In this document: positions 52,756-61,798 of the stretch, piece after piece
Numbering within the stretch: the stretch's first letter is position 1
How the letters are laid out: every line of letters begins with the position of its first letter
Source of the DNA: 2-02-FULL-55-14 sp964534125
GTDB lineage: Bacteria > Bacteroidota > Ignavibacteria > UBA10030
DNA length: 64,000 nucleotides
Reading direction: 5' to 3'
NCBI GenBank assembly: GCA_964534125.1
Contig: CAZHOJ010000001.1
Span: 434,001 to 498,000 of the forward strand
Notes under the pieces: generated by a model
Databases searched by the model: none
What the model saw: the letters and a program-made list of their open reading frames with translations, nothing else
What the model was told of the DNA's origin: nothing
Position numbers and translations under genes: made by a program

Positions 52756-53688
52756 ATGTTCAGGCCTGTCGCAGCAGCCCTCGCTGTCTTCCTCTTCCTC
52801 CCTGGCTTGCAGGCGCAGGATGCGTATGCATTCCTGCGGACGGATGTCTCTCCAAGGATCGCCGCGATGGGTGGCGCATTCACCTCTATGCAGGGAGACC
52901 CGAACTCACTGTTCATGAATCCCGCCGCCCTGGGCTCGGTCGAGGGACGCCGTCTGTCGGTCTCCTACATGGACCATCTGATGGACATCAATGCAGGCTC
53001 GATAGCTTTAAGCCTGCCCGAAACCCCGGTCGGTCCCCTTACTGCGGGGGTGCAATTTGTCCACTACGGGACGTTCGATCAGACCGATCAATCGGCGAAC
53101 GTCTACGGCACCTTCACGGCATCCGACCTCGCGGTCTCGGTTGGGAGATCCTTCCGGCTGGACGATCGCCTCAGCGTCGGAGCAGCAGTGAAGATCATCT
53201 CTTCCTCCCTCGGCGAGTACCGTTCGCAGGCAGTTGCGGCTGACCTTGGGGCAAGTTATGTCATCCCCGAGGAGCAGCTCAGCATCGGCCTCTCGCTGCT
53301 CCACTTCGGCACGCAGCTTTCGACATACGCCGGATCGTCCGAATCGCTCCCGACCGACCTCCGGCTCGGCATCACCAAGCGGCCAGAACATCTCCCCGTC
53401 TTCCTCAACCTCAACTTCCATGGGCTGAACGATCCGGACCTACCGATCCTGGAGCGGTTCAGGCAATTCTCCCTCGGCGCGGAGTTCGACATGAGCTCAG
53501 CGCTGCGACTCCGGCTTGGGTTCAATAACAGGGTCCGTCAGGACCTTCGCATGGGATCGAGCGCGGGATTGGCGGGTTTTTCCGTGGGGGCGGGAGTGCT
53601 CATTTCCTCATACCAGATCGACTACGGCTTCAACTCCTACGGATCGATCGGCGGACTGCACCGCATCGGTATTTCCGCCTGCCTCTGA
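52756..53688 (+). CDS. PorV/PorQ family outer-membrane protein (type IX secretion-associated)
   Basis: The 310-residue protein has a signal peptide (about 1-20, ending LQAQ), followed by AYAFLRTDVSPRIAAMGGAF and PNSLFMNPAALGSVEGRRLSV. This N-terminus (small-residue MGGAF, then D-N-NPA) is characteristic of PorV and PorQ. The rest is a series of alternating beta strands consistent with a FadL-like barrel. PorQ and PorV belong to the type IX secretion pathway of the Bacteroidota-Chlorobiota group; which one this is cannot be settled here. It is divergent from rpmE and convergent with the ZIP gene. Confidence 0.82.
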   Translation: MFRPVAAALAVFLFLPGLQAQDAYAFLRTDVSPRIAAMGGAFTSMQGDPNSLFMNPAALGSVEGRRLSVSYMDHLMDINAGSIALSLPETPVGPLTAGVQFVHYGTFDQTDQSANVYGTFTASDLAVSVGRSFRLDDRLSVGAAVKIISSSLGEYRSQAVAADLGASYVIPEEQLSIGLSLLHFGTQLSTYAGSSESLPTDLRLGITKRPEHLPVFLNLNFHGLNDPDLPILERFRQFSLGAEFDMSSALRLRLGFNNRVRQDLRMGSSAGLAGFSVGAGVLISSYQIDYGFNSYGSIGGLHRIGISACL

Positions 53689-53696
53689 TCTCACCC

Positions 53697-54440
53697 TCAG
53701 AGCAAACCCTCTATCAGCTCATCAGTAACGTAGTACAGCAGTATCCCGACGAAAACGATGACCGGCGGGATCCGATCCTTGGCCTTATTGATCTCCGGGA
53801 TGAGGTCCGATGCTCCGACATAGATGAGCGTCCCGCCCGACATCGCAAGGATGCGGCCAAGCCAGACGTCGCTGATACCCGGGAGCACAAAGTACACCAG
53901 CACACCGACCATCGTCGCAATACCGAGGCCGAGCGACGACCGGACCACTGCCGAGCGGGAGAAGTTCGCCGACATCATGATGGACCCCATGGTCAATCCC
54001 TCGGGGAACTTATGCAGCAGAATGGCGATCGAGATGAGCACCCCGACAGCATATGTATGGGTGAAGCCGACGGCTATTGAGAGTCCGTCGAAGAACGCAT
54101 GGACCGTGAGGCCGAAAAAGGCAGACAGACCCGCGATCTTTGAGGTCATCGCTTCGGTATGCGTCTCCTCACCGAAATGAAAATGGCTGACCATTGTGTG
54201 CTCGAAGAAGTGAAGCGTCGCGTATCCGAGGAGGACGAGCAGGAACGCCTCCTCGCCCGCGAGGGCGTGGGACGTCGGCAGGAGCTTCATGAACACGAGC
54301 GACAGCATGAAGCCAGCACCGAGGGCGAGAAGGAACGACTGCGCCCGTGCCGGCCATACGCGCTTCCTCGAAAGCAGGAACCCACCGAGGAACTCGGCGC
54401 TCGCGGCGATGAATCCGATGACAAGTACGACAAGCGTCAT
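53697..54440 (-). CDS. ZIP family metal transporter
   Basis: The 247-residue membrane protein has eight hydrophobic helices and the ZIP metal-binding motifs in helices 4 and 5: HAFFDGLSIAVGF near residues 114-126 and HKFPEGLTMG near 143-152. A His-rich loop (HTMVSHFHFGEETHTE) lies between helices 3 and 4. It likely imports Zn2+ or another divalent metal. It overlaps the TPR gene by 4 nt (ATGA) and is the last gene of the minus-strand run that begins with AMMECR1. Confidence 0.92.
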   Translation of the reverse strand: MTLVVLVIGFIAASAEFLGGFLLSRKRVWPARAQSFLLALGAGFMLSLVFMKLLPTSHALAGEEAFLLVLLGYATLHFFEHTMVSHFHFGEETHTEAMTSKIAGLSAFFGLTVHAFFDGLSIAVGFTHTYAVGVLISIAILLHKFPEGLTMGSIMMSANFSRSAVVRSSLGLGIATMVGVLVYFVLPGISDVWLGRILAMSGGTLIYVGASDLIPEINKAKDRIPPVIVFVGILLYYVTDELIEGLL

Positions 54441-55660
54441 GATCCCCTCCTGTACGGTGCCTTCAGATATGCACGCGCATCCCTGTGTGACCGCTGATAC
54501 TCGTCCATTGCGAGGACGATCCGATAGTACTGCTTCGCCTCCTCCCTTTTTCCCCGCGCGTCGCTGATCATTCCCAGATGGAGGTTGGCCATGGCCCGGA
54601 ATCCGGATGGCCCTTCCTTATCGACCTTCCGGGAGAGCTGGTCGCTCTGCAGGAACCTTTCGCGCGCCTCATCGAATTCCCCCCGGAAGAAGTGGTACCG
54701 GCCCAGATAGTAGAACGCCTCCCGCCCATCATAGGTATCATACCCCTCCTGTTGTTTCCCGTACCGATCGGCGACGCCAGCGAACACCCGAGCCGCCTCA
54801 TTCAAACGGCCGAGCGAGATGTAGCAGCGTCCGAGATACCGATGGAAGACCGGATTCCGGGGATACGCCTCATGAAGCTTTGTGGCAAGGTCCAGAGCTG
54901 CGCGGAAATCCTTTTCGAAGAGGTACATATTCTGCATCAGGAAGTAGGTCGCTTCCACGCGGGCGTATGTGCCTTCGTCACTCGCTTCCCGCAATTGCCG
55001 GAGTCCTGCCCGTCGATCGCCGGAGGGGAAGAACATCAGGAGCGGTTTGACGATAGGGTACTTCTCCGGTACGACATCCGCATAGTAGTTGTAGATGCCG
55101 ATCCCGAGAAGGATGTCCTTGTTCCGCGGGTCGAGCTCGTAGGCCTTGCGAACGATGGGGAGAGCGCCGATACCGTCGCTGGCGGCCGAGAACCATGATC
55201 CCCGGTTCGCCCGCAACCGGCCCCGGAATCCTATCGACCCTCCTTTGAAGAAGAGCGCCGTCACATCGCGGGGATCCTTCTTTAACCGGCGGTCGCAGAC
55301 ATCGATCACACCCTCGAGCATGCGGTAGAACCGGTCATCACGGGATTCATCGTCGAACGTGATGAGGATCCGCCACCATTCGACCATGGCCAGGAAGAAA
55401 TGACCTGCCGGATGCTCAGGGTGTTCACGGACGAGAGGACGGAGGATCTCCTCGGCCTGATCGAACTCGATGTTGTAGATGTGGTCGATGCTCTCGCGGA
55501 TCTTCCCCGCGAAGGCCGAATCCTCAACCGCAACGGGAGAGGTCGCAGCGGAAAGCGGTACGAACGCCCAGAGGAGAAAGGCGCATACGGCGGCACTTCG
55601 TATGGGACCGTGTCCTTTCCGTGCAGGATGTGCTTCCATGGAGCGCCGGCGTCGCGACAT
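54437..55660 (-). CDS. Exported tetratricopeptide-repeat protein
   Basis: The 407-residue protein has an N-terminal signal sequence (about 20-42, ALLWAFVPLSA-like) after a basic stretch. It is then almost wholly alpha-helical, with TPR-like units such as AEEILRPLVREHPEHPAGHF, ALDLATKLHEAYPRNPVFHR and LNEAARVFAGVADRYGK. Such proteins scaffold envelope complexes; nothing here fixes the partner. It starts 6 nt after glyS. ATG alternatives at codon 8 exist; neither has a strong ribosome site. Confidence 0.78.
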   Translation of the reverse strand: MSRRRRSMEAHPARKGHGPIRSAAVCAFLLWAFVPLSAATSPVAVEDSAFAGKIRESIDHIYNIEFDQAEEILRPLVREHPEHPAGHFFLAMVEWWRILITFDDESRDDRFYRMLEGVIDVCDRRLKKDPRDVTALFFKGGSIGFRGRLRANRGSWFSAASDGIGALPIVRKAYELDPRNKDILLGIGIYNYYADVVPEKYPIVKPLLMFFPSGDRRAGLRQLREASDEGTYARVEATYFLMQNMYLFEKDFRAALDLATKLHEAYPRNPVFHRYLGRCYISLGRLNEAARVFAGVADRYGKQQEGYDTYDGREAFYYLGRYHFFRGEFDEARERFLQSDQLSRKVDKEGPSGFRAMANLHLGMISDARGKREEAKQYYRIVLAMDEYQRSHRDARAYLKAPYRRGS

Positions 55661-55666
55661 GCATGC

Positions 55667-57151
55667 CTAGGAGAGGAGCTTGCCCGAAACATACGCCTGA
55701 ATGCCCGATGCTGGGATGCGCTCCTGTTTCATCGAATCACGCTCACGGATGGTAACTGTCTGGTCCGTGAGGGTATCGGCATCGACGGTGACGCAGAAGG
55801 GCGTACCTGCCTCATCCTGCCGCCTGTACCTCCTGCCGATGGCGCCGCTGTCGTCGTAGAACACCTTGAACGACCGACGGAGGTCCTTTTCGATGGACCG
55901 GGCTACTTCGGGCATCCCGTCCCTGTTCACGAGCGGGAAGATGGCGATCTTGACCGGAGCCAGGCGGGGATGCAGACGCAGGACCGTCCGCAGCTCTGTC
56001 GTCCCTTCGGCCGTCGGCGCCTCTTCCTCGCCATACGCATCGACGAGGAAAGCCATGAACGACCTGCTCGCACCGGCAGAGGTCTCGATGACGTAGGGGG
56101 TATACTTCTCCTTCGTTCCTTCGTCGAACACCTTGAATCCCTTACCGGAATACTGCTCATGCCGTGACAGGTCGAAGTCTGTTCGGTTGTGGATCCCCTC
56201 TATCTCGCCCCATCCGAACGGGAACAGATATTCGATGTCGTACGCATCCTTCGCATAGTGCGCAAGCTTGTCCTTCGGATGCTGGTGCCAGCGAAGGCCC
56301 TCAGCACGCAGACCGAGGGAGGTGAACCACGCCATCCGCTCGCTGCGCCAGTACTCGAACCATTCGTCGTCCGCCCCGGGCTTCACGAAGAACTGCATCT
56401 CCATCTGCTCGAACTCCCTCGTCCGGAACAGAAAGTTCTTGGTGTTGATCTCGTTCCGGAATGCCTTTCCGATCTGCGCGATGCCAAAGGGGACCTTCTG
56501 CCGCGAAGCGGTCTGGACATTGAGCATGTTGACGAAGATGCCTTGGGCGGTCTCGGGCCTGAGGTAGACCACTGCGGACGAGTCCTCGACGGGGCCCACG
56601 AACGTCTTGAACATGAGGTTGAAAGTGCGGGCATCCGTAAAGCTTCCTTTATTGCCGCACGCGGGACAGGGCACATGCGGAAGCACACCGGCGATCCCCT
56701 CGTCGGTCGCTGTCAGCCGGTCGAACGCCTCCATGACCACATCGTCCTTCTGCTGTCCCTCGAACTCTCCTGGCCGGACGGCCCTCAGGATCTCCTTCTT
56801 CTTCTTCATGGACAGTTCTTCGACGAGCGTGTCTGTACGATAGCGGGATTTGCAGCTCCGGCAATCCACCATCGGATCGGTGAAGTTCTCCACATGGCCG
56901 GACGCCTCCCACACGCGGGGATGCATCAGGATGGAAGCGTCGATCCCCTCCACATTCTCCCGATATGTGAGGTTCTTCCACCATTCGGACTTCAGATTGT
57001 TGAGCATCTCGACCCCGAGCGGACCATAATCCCAGCAGCCGTTCAGACCGCCGTAGATCTCGCTCGACTGGAAGACGAATCCCCGCCGCTTGGCGAGCGA
57101 AACGATCTTCTCCATGGTCTTCTGGTTATCCCGGCTTTGTGATGAGCTCAT
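55667..57151 (-). CDS. glyS: Glycyl-tRNA synthetase, dimeric (alpha2) type
   Basis: The 494-residue class II enzyme is the single-chain type found in Archaea, eukaryotes and some bacteria, not the alpha-beta type. It shows LAKRRGFVFQSSEIYGGLNG at the N-terminus, the zinc-like cysteine pairs CRSC and CPAC, motif 2 KAFRNEINTKNFLFRTREFE and the anticodon domain (LAPVKIAIFPLVNRDGMPEV) at the C-terminus. An earlier ATG at 57163 lacks a ribosome site; 57151 has AGGA 5 nt upstream. It lies between the enoyl-CoA hydratase and TPR genes. Confidence 0.95.
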   Translation of the reverse strand: MSSSQSRDNQKTMEKIVSLAKRRGFVFQSSEIYGGLNGCWDYGPLGVEMLNNLKSEWWKNLTYRENVEGIDASILMHPRVWEASGHVENFTDPMVDCRSCKSRYRTDTLVEELSMKKKKEILRAVRPGEFEGQQKDDVVMEAFDRLTATDEGIAGVLPHVPCPACGNKGSFTDARTFNLMFKTFVGPVEDSSAVVYLRPETAQGIFVNMLNVQTASRQKVPFGIAQIGKAFRNEINTKNFLFRTREFEQMEMQFFVKPGADDEWFEYWRSERMAWFTSLGLRAEGLRWHQHPKDKLAHYAKDAYDIEYLFPFGWGEIEGIHNRTDFDLSRHEQYSGKGFKVFDEGTKEKYTPYVIETSAGASRSFMAFLVDAYGEEEAPTAEGTTELRTVLRLHPRLAPVKIAIFPLVNRDGMPEVARSIEKDLRRSFKVFYDDSGAIGRRYRRQDEAGTPFCVTVDADTLTDQTVTIRERDSMKQERIPASGIQAYVSGKLLS

Positions 57152-57181
57152 GTGTTCCTGCATGCTTCTGTCGTGGATTCG

Positions 57182-57964
57182 TTATCTGCCTTTGAACGAC
57201 GGTTTCCGCTTCTCCAGGAAGGCTGCCGTTCCTTCCTTGAAGTCTTCCGTACCGCAACATGTACCGAACAGGTTCGCCTCTATCTCAAGCCCGTCCGTCA
57301 GTCGGGTCTCCTGGGTCGCGTGCACCGCTTTCAGCGCCATCCGGATGGCCACCTGACCCTTCGAGGCGATCTTCGTCGCCATCTCCTTTGCTTTGGCCAG
57401 AAGCTCCCCCTGGGGGTAGACGGCATTGACGAGTCCAACGCGAAGCGCTTCCTCGGCCGTGATATGGTCCCCGGTCAGTATCATTTCCATCGCTTTCGAC
57501 TCTCCCACCTGCCGCGCGAGGCGCTGCGTGCCCCCATATCCCGGGATCACACCAAGGTTCACTTCGGGCTGGCCGAATCGCGCGTTCTCCGAGGCCAGTC
57601 GGATATGACAGGCGAGCGCAAGCTCCAGCCCGCCGCCCAGTGCATATCCGTTGACCGCTGCGATGACGGGCTTGCCGAGGTCCTCGATGCGCCCGAAGAT
57701 CTCCTGCCCCCCCGCAGCGAATTCCTTCCCCGTCCTCTCATCGAGCGCCGTCAGCTCGCCGATATCCGTTCCAGCGACGAAAGACTTCTCGCCGCTCCCC
57801 GTGAGGATCACTACAGCGACGCTCTCGTCCTGCTTCAGTTCCTCGAAAAGCTTTCTGATCTCCGTCTTCGCGGTGGCGTTGAGCGCGTTCAGTTTATCCG
57901 GCCTGTTGATGGTGACGACGCAGGTTCGGTCCTGTTTGTCTACGAGAAGCGTTTCGTATGCCAT
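57182..57964 (-). CDS. Enoyl-CoA hydratase/isomerase family protein (crotonase)
   Basis: The 260-residue crotonase-fold protein retains both catalytic glutamates, in GGGLELALACHIRLA and in PEVNLGVIPGYGGTQRLA. The oxyanion-hole region FVAGTDIGEL is also present. It should hydrate short-chain 2-enoyl-CoA. The substrate cannot be fixed, and there is no beta-oxidation or butyrate gene beside it. It begins 23 nt after the DUF2520 gene and lies just upstream of glyS. Confidence 0.9.
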   Translation of the reverse strand: MAYETLLVDKQDRTCVVTINRPDKLNALNATAKTEIRKLFEELKQDESVAVVILTGSGEKSFVAGTDIGELTALDERTGKEFAAGGQEIFGRIEDLGKPVIAAVNGYALGGGLELALACHIRLASENARFGQPEVNLGVIPGYGGTQRLARQVGESKAMEMILTGDHITAEEALRVGLVNAVYPQGELLAKAKEMATKIASKGQVAIRMALKAVHATQETRLTDGLEIEANLFGTCCGTEDFKEGTAAFLEKRKPSFKGR

Positions 57965-57987
57965 GGCTGCAACCGCTCCTTTCTCGT

Positions 57988-58872
57988 CTATGGTTTCAGC
58001 GCCTTTCGGACAGCGCGCTGCTGTGTTTGGGTGATGCGTCCGGCCTGCACGGCCTCTCGCACAGCGAACGAGACCAGTTGATCGAACAATGGGACAAGGT
58101 GCGGGACCTGTCTTCGGATGTCGGACCGATGCCGGCGAACCGTCTCTGCATCGCCGCGAGCGACGGGGCCGGTGATGGCCCGCATCGGTCCCACCTCGAG
58201 CCCGTTCCTGACAGAACCCAGGAGCAGCGATCGGAGCGGAAGGATCCCTCCCGAGATGCCGGCCGACCGTGCGAACAGCTCTGCGGCCCGAAGCATCACA
58301 AGAGGATAGTTCGACGCAAAAGTGCAGGCAATATGATACTGAGTTTTCTTCGATTTTGGAATGGAGACGGGATGACCCCCGAGGGTACGAACGAATGGTC
58401 GCGCCCAGCGCTGAGCATCTGCGCTCCCTTCAATACCGAACCATTCATCCTTGAGCGAACGCACGATCGCCGACGCCCCGGCCAGTGGCGGGAACGAACG
58501 GATCGGATGGATCGAGCAGACGGTCAAACCGACCTTCCGGAGCGGACGGAGCGATTCCGACGTTGCCATCCCGGACGTATGGAACACCTTCCTTCTGCGT
58601 CTGCTCCTGCCGATGTGAGCAGCAAGGCGGCGGGCCACCCGCTCTATCTCCGCATCAGGCACCGCAATGATGAACATCGTCGCATCAGCAGGTATTCCAA
58701 GAAGGTCCGTACCCCAGCGCGCAGTCTTCGTCGCCCGCGCAAGTTTTCTGGCAGATGAGGCGGAGCGGCTGACCACAGACGCGATCCGATGGCCTGCTGT
58801 GCGCGTCGCCCTGGCCAAAGCATTCCCCACCGCACCCGCTCCGATGATAACAATGACCTCCCTCCGCTTCAT
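57988..58872 (-). CDS. Rossmann-fold protein with DUF2520 domain
   Basis: The 294-residue protein has a dinucleotide-binding loop VIIGAGAVGNALARA at residues 8-22 and FIIAVPDAEIERVA near 67-80. A C-terminal helical half contains IHPIRSFPPLAG and HIACTFASNYPLVML, matching the DUF2520 family, which is related to pyrroline-5-carboxylate and ketopantoate reductases. Its reaction is unknown. It overlaps the MEMO gene by 4 nt (ATGA), so it is translationally linked to it. Confidence 0.86.
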   Translation of the reverse strand: MKRREVIVIIGAGAVGNALARATRTAGHRIASVVSRSASSARKLARATKTARWGTDLLGIPADATMFIIAVPDAEIERVARRLAAHIGRSRRRRKVFHTSGMATSESLRPLRKVGLTVCSIHPIRSFPPLAGASAIVRSLKDEWFGIEGSADAQRWARPFVRTLGGHPVSIPKSKKTQYHIACTFASNYPLVMLRAAELFARSAGISGGILPLRSLLLGSVRNGLEVGPMRAITGPVARGDAETVRRHRSDIRRQVPHLVPLFDQLVSFAVREAVQAGRITQTQQRAVRKALKP

Positions 58873-59702
58873 GCGGTCCCCTTTCCGAAAACAGCGGCCA
58901 TGTATCCGACAACGCTGGACCGGTCTCCCGAGATGTCCCCCGAATTGCAGCTGTGGAGCACCCGGGCTTCATCAGCTCCAAGGGACGCCGAAGCCAGCAT
59001 CACTGTCGCGACCGGCCCGCCTCCGCACGCCTCGATATGCTGCGTTTCGAGCCCCCGGAGAAATCCTTCGGCGTCGAACGCATCCACACGTGCCGCACTT
59101 GCGGCATCGATCCTTCGGGCGACGTCATATGGATGGAAATGGGAAAGGTCGGAAGAGGCAAGGATGATCGCAGGTTCGCCGTTCAGGGCCTCGGCGAGAG
59201 CCCCGGCAAGGTCTGTGCAGTACTCACGGTCCTGACTGCCCATGACGATAGGGACGATCGTCGCGTGCGGAAGGACGACCTGCAGGAAAGGAAGCTGGAC
59301 CTCGAGCGCATGTTCCATCCGGTGTCCCAGATCGCTCAGCAAGATAGCCTCAGAACGTTCAGCGATCTTGCGCGCCAAGGCTGTATGCACGGACACCACG
59401 CCGAGCGGCGTTTCGTATGCATCCCCGTTGAATACGGAGACGGGTTCAAAGTAGTCACGATGGCTGGGGCCCACAAGCACCACGCACTCCGCACTGCTCC
59501 CGGCCAGCGACCGATACACATACGCGGCTGTGCTTCCTGAATACATGTATCCGGCGTGCGGAACGACACCACCTATGACCGACAGAGAGGGGATGTCATG
59601 CTCCGCGATCGCCGTGAGATATTGTTCCACGGTATCACGGAGCACGTGCGGCTCCTCCGGATAGAACTGGCCTGCGACCGCAGGCGGGCGAACAATACTC
59701 AT
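58869..59702 (-). CDS. amrB: AmmeMemoRadiSam system protein B (MEMO1 family)
   Basis: The 277-residue protein belongs to the MEMO/LigB-like dioxygenase-fold family. Conserved positions equivalent to the human MEMO1 site are visible: His in VVPHAGYMYSG near residue 49, His in VGPSHRDYF near 81, His in SSDLSHFHPYD and Cys in ACGGGPVATVM. Its reaction in bacteria is not established. It overlaps the AMMECR1 gene by 4 nt upstream and the DUF2520 gene by 4 nt downstream. Confidence 0.9.
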   Translation of the reverse strand: MSIVRPPAVAGQFYPEEPHVLRDTVEQYLTAIAEHDIPSLSVIGGVVPHAGYMYSGSTAAYVYRSLAGSSAECVVLVGPSHRDYFEPVSVFNGDAYETPLGVVSVHTALARKIAERSEAILLSDLGHRMEHALEVQLPFLQVVLPHATIVPIVMGSQDREYCTDLAGALAEALNGEPAIILASSDLSHFHPYDVARRIDAASAARVDAFDAEGFLRGLETQHIEACGGGPVATVMLASASLGADEARVLHSCNSGDISGDRSSVVGYMAAVFGKGTA

Positions 59703-60283
59703 CGGTGGTCTTCCTTCGACGCCTTCATGTCAGGAGAAACTCCGAGGTGCTCACTTTCAAACGTGAAGATCTTCGTGTCCGGGTCTTTCCAGGCGTTCCG
59801 GGGAAGTCCCGCCTTCACGCAACAGTATCCCAGGAATGCCTCCCTGTCCCATCCTGCCTCGACCGCCACCTCCGGGAGCAGCAGCCCCCGATGCCACCCC
59901 TTCTCGATGACGAGCCCGTGCTTTCCGATCGTGATCGCTGAGGTATCAGCACACGGCCGAATGGGTGACAGGATGGAGATCTCGATGGACAGGCTCTCCA
60001 TTTCGGACAGATGTACGCGTGCAAAACGGGGATCCTCAGAGGCGGACTTCACGGCCAGGTGCCGCACCGCCTCGGCGATCGTCTCCACAGGCTCGACATA
60101 GCCGATGCAACCACGGAGCTCAGCCCCCTGGCGAAGCGTCACGAAGACACCTCGCTTCTGTTTTAGGAGGGACGGAGACAGAGCGGGTTCGGGTGCAGAT
60201 CGTCCAAGCGACCTCAGGATAGCACTCCGGGCGAGCCCGATCAGCGCCGTCCGGTCTGCATCTGTTATGCGGATCGATCCCAT
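59699..60283 (-). CDS. amrA: AmmeMemoRadiSam system protein A (AMMECR1 domain)
   Basis: The 194-residue AMMECR1-fold protein carries the invariant LRGCIGY motif (GAELRGCIGYVEP) and a C-terminal half with EKGWHRGLLLPEVAVEAGWD. Its function is undefined. A TTG start 7 codons upstream is possible, but the ATG at 60283 is preferred. This and the MEMO gene normally accompany a radical-SAM gene; none is present in the window. It heads a seven-gene minus-strand run down to the ZIP gene. Confidence 0.9.
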   Translation of the reverse strand: MGSIRITDADRTALIGLARSAILRSLGRSAPEPALSPSLLKQKRGVFVTLRQGAELRGCIGYVEPVETIAEAVRHLAVKSASEDPRFARVHLSEMESLSIEISILSPIRPCADTSAITIGKHGLVIEKGWHRGLLLPEVAVEAGWDREAFLGYCCVKAGLPRNAWKDPDTKIFTFESEHLGVSPDMKASKEDHR

Positions 60284-60332
60284 CGTTGCAAGGTACCCAC
60301 GCAACGTAAGAGGTGCAAGAAAGGCCGGCGTA

Positions 60333-60361
60333 TTGATTCTCGGAGATGTCGGTTCTATATT
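60333..60361 (+). promoter_or_regulatory. Sigma-70-type promoter of the phosphohexomutase gene
   Basis: TTGATT (60333-60338), 17 bp, TATATT (60356-60361), with the ATG 20 nt downstream. It lies in the divergent region opposite the AMMECR1 gene, for which no clear promoter was found. Confidence 0.82.
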
Positions 60362-60381
60362 CTCACCGGGCAGAGGACATT

Positions 60382-61752
60382 ATGGCATTGATGGTCAGCA
60401 TATCAGGGATCCGGGGCATCATCGGGGAGACATTGACACCCGAAACCGTCGTCATGTACGCATCGGCCTTTGCCGAATATTGCGGCAGAGGTCCGATCGC
60501 CGTCGGGCGGGACGGACGCATCTCGGGCAAGGCTATTACGCATCTCGTCACATCCACATTGATCCAGATGGGTTCGGATGTGGTCACGCTCGGAGTCGTT
60601 CCGACACCGACAGTCGCCCTTGCGGTGGAAAAGCTCGGCCTCGCCGGAGGGATCTCGGTCACAGCGAGCCACAATCCCATGGAATGGAACGGGCTGAAGT
60701 TCTTCGCGCCGACCGGGCTCTTCCTTGATGCGGAGCAGAACGAAGCGTTCTGGGCCATCGCCCGCTCCCCCGGGAGGAAGTATCATTCCTGGGAGCGCTG
60801 GGGAAAGGTCGATGCGCGCGATGATTTCCGCCAGGTCCACCTCGACGAAATCCTGAAGCTCTCCTATATCGATGCCGACAGGCTCCGTACGAGGCGGTTC
60901 AGGGTCGCCCTCGACTGCGTCAACGCTTCTGGGGGAGCGATCGTCCCACAACTCCTCGAAAAGATAGGGTGCGACGTCGCCCCCATTCACTGCGATGTAT
61001 CGGGGATCTTCGCCCACACACCGGAGCCCATCCCCGAGAATCTCGGCGACCTTGCAGAGCACGTGCGGTCCACCGGAGCAGACATCGGCATCGCGATCGA
61101 CCCGGATTCCGACCGGCTCGTCATCCTCGATGAGGCGGGCAGACCGATCGGCGAGGAATACTCCATCGCGAGCGTCGTGGATTTTGTGCTTCGCAAAGAG
61201 CGTGAGGCGGGACGGACCGGTCATACGGTCGTCGTGAATCTTTCGACCACCAGGGCCGTGGATGACATTGCACGGTCGTACGATGCGACGTGCGTACGGA
61301 CGCCGGTCGGTGAGATCAATGTGGCAAAACGGATGACAGAGCTCGGAGCGCTTGTGGGCGGCGAAGGGTCGGGCGGGATCATTCTTCCGGCGATCCATAC
61401 AGGGCGCGACGCGCTCGTCGGCATACCGCTCGTCCTCCAGTCACTGCTCGACCATGGCGGCCCGGTCTCGGCGTGGAAAGCGTCCCTGCCGCAGTATGAG
61501 ATCACGAAGGGAAAGATCGCTGTCGGCAATATCTCCCCTGCCGCGATACTCCGGAAGATGGCGGATGCATACTCGTCCAAGGCAACGGTGAATATGGACG
61601 ACGGCGTGAAGCTCGACTTCGAGCATTCATGGGTCCACCTCCGGGCGTCCAACACGGAGCCGATCATTCGTATCATTGCAGAAGCACCGACGAGCGCTGC
61701 ATCCTCCGACCTCGTCGCTTCGTTCACTCAGGAGCTGCAGCGTATGATCTGA
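60382..61752 (+). CDS. Phosphoglucosamine mutase / phosphomannomutase family protein
   Basis: The 456-residue alpha-D-phosphohexomutase has the phosphoserine loop TASHNP (S96), the Mg2+ loop DPDSDR (240-245), the sugar-recognition loop GEGSGG and the C-terminal phosphate site RASNTEPIIRII. It starts VSISGIRGIIG. It moves phosphate between C1 and C6 of a hexose or glucosamine. The family alone does not separate GlmM from ManB/Pgm. A GAGGA site precedes the ATG at 60382; the 12-codon upstream extension lies in the leader after the promoter. Confidence 0.9.
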   Translation: MALMVSISGIRGIIGETLTPETVVMYASAFAEYCGRGPIAVGRDGRISGKAITHLVTSTLIQMGSDVVTLGVVPTPTVALAVEKLGLAGGISVTASHNPMEWNGLKFFAPTGLFLDAEQNEAFWAIARSPGRKYHSWERWGKVDARDDFRQVHLDEILKLSYIDADRLRTRRFRVALDCVNASGGAIVPQLLEKIGCDVAPIHCDVSGIFAHTPEPIPENLGDLAEHVRSTGADIGIAIDPDSDRLVILDEAGRPIGEEYSIASVVDFVLRKEREAGRTGHTVVVNLSTTRAVDDIARSYDATCVRTPVGEINVAKRMTELGALVGGEGSGGIILPAIHTGRDALVGIPLVLQSLLDHGGPVSAWKASLPQYEITKGKIAVGNISPAAILRKMADAYSSKATVNMDDGVKLDFEHSWVHLRASNTEPIIRIIAEAPTSAASSDLVASFTQELQRMI

Positions 61753-61798
61753 CGCTTGTTTTGCTACACACCACCCATCCATTTCTGAGGGGGAATGT

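Noticed and set aside
55400..56167. Plus-strand frame of 255 codons opposite the TPR gene and glyS
   Set aside because: Antisense shadow; the minus strand carries two well supported genes.
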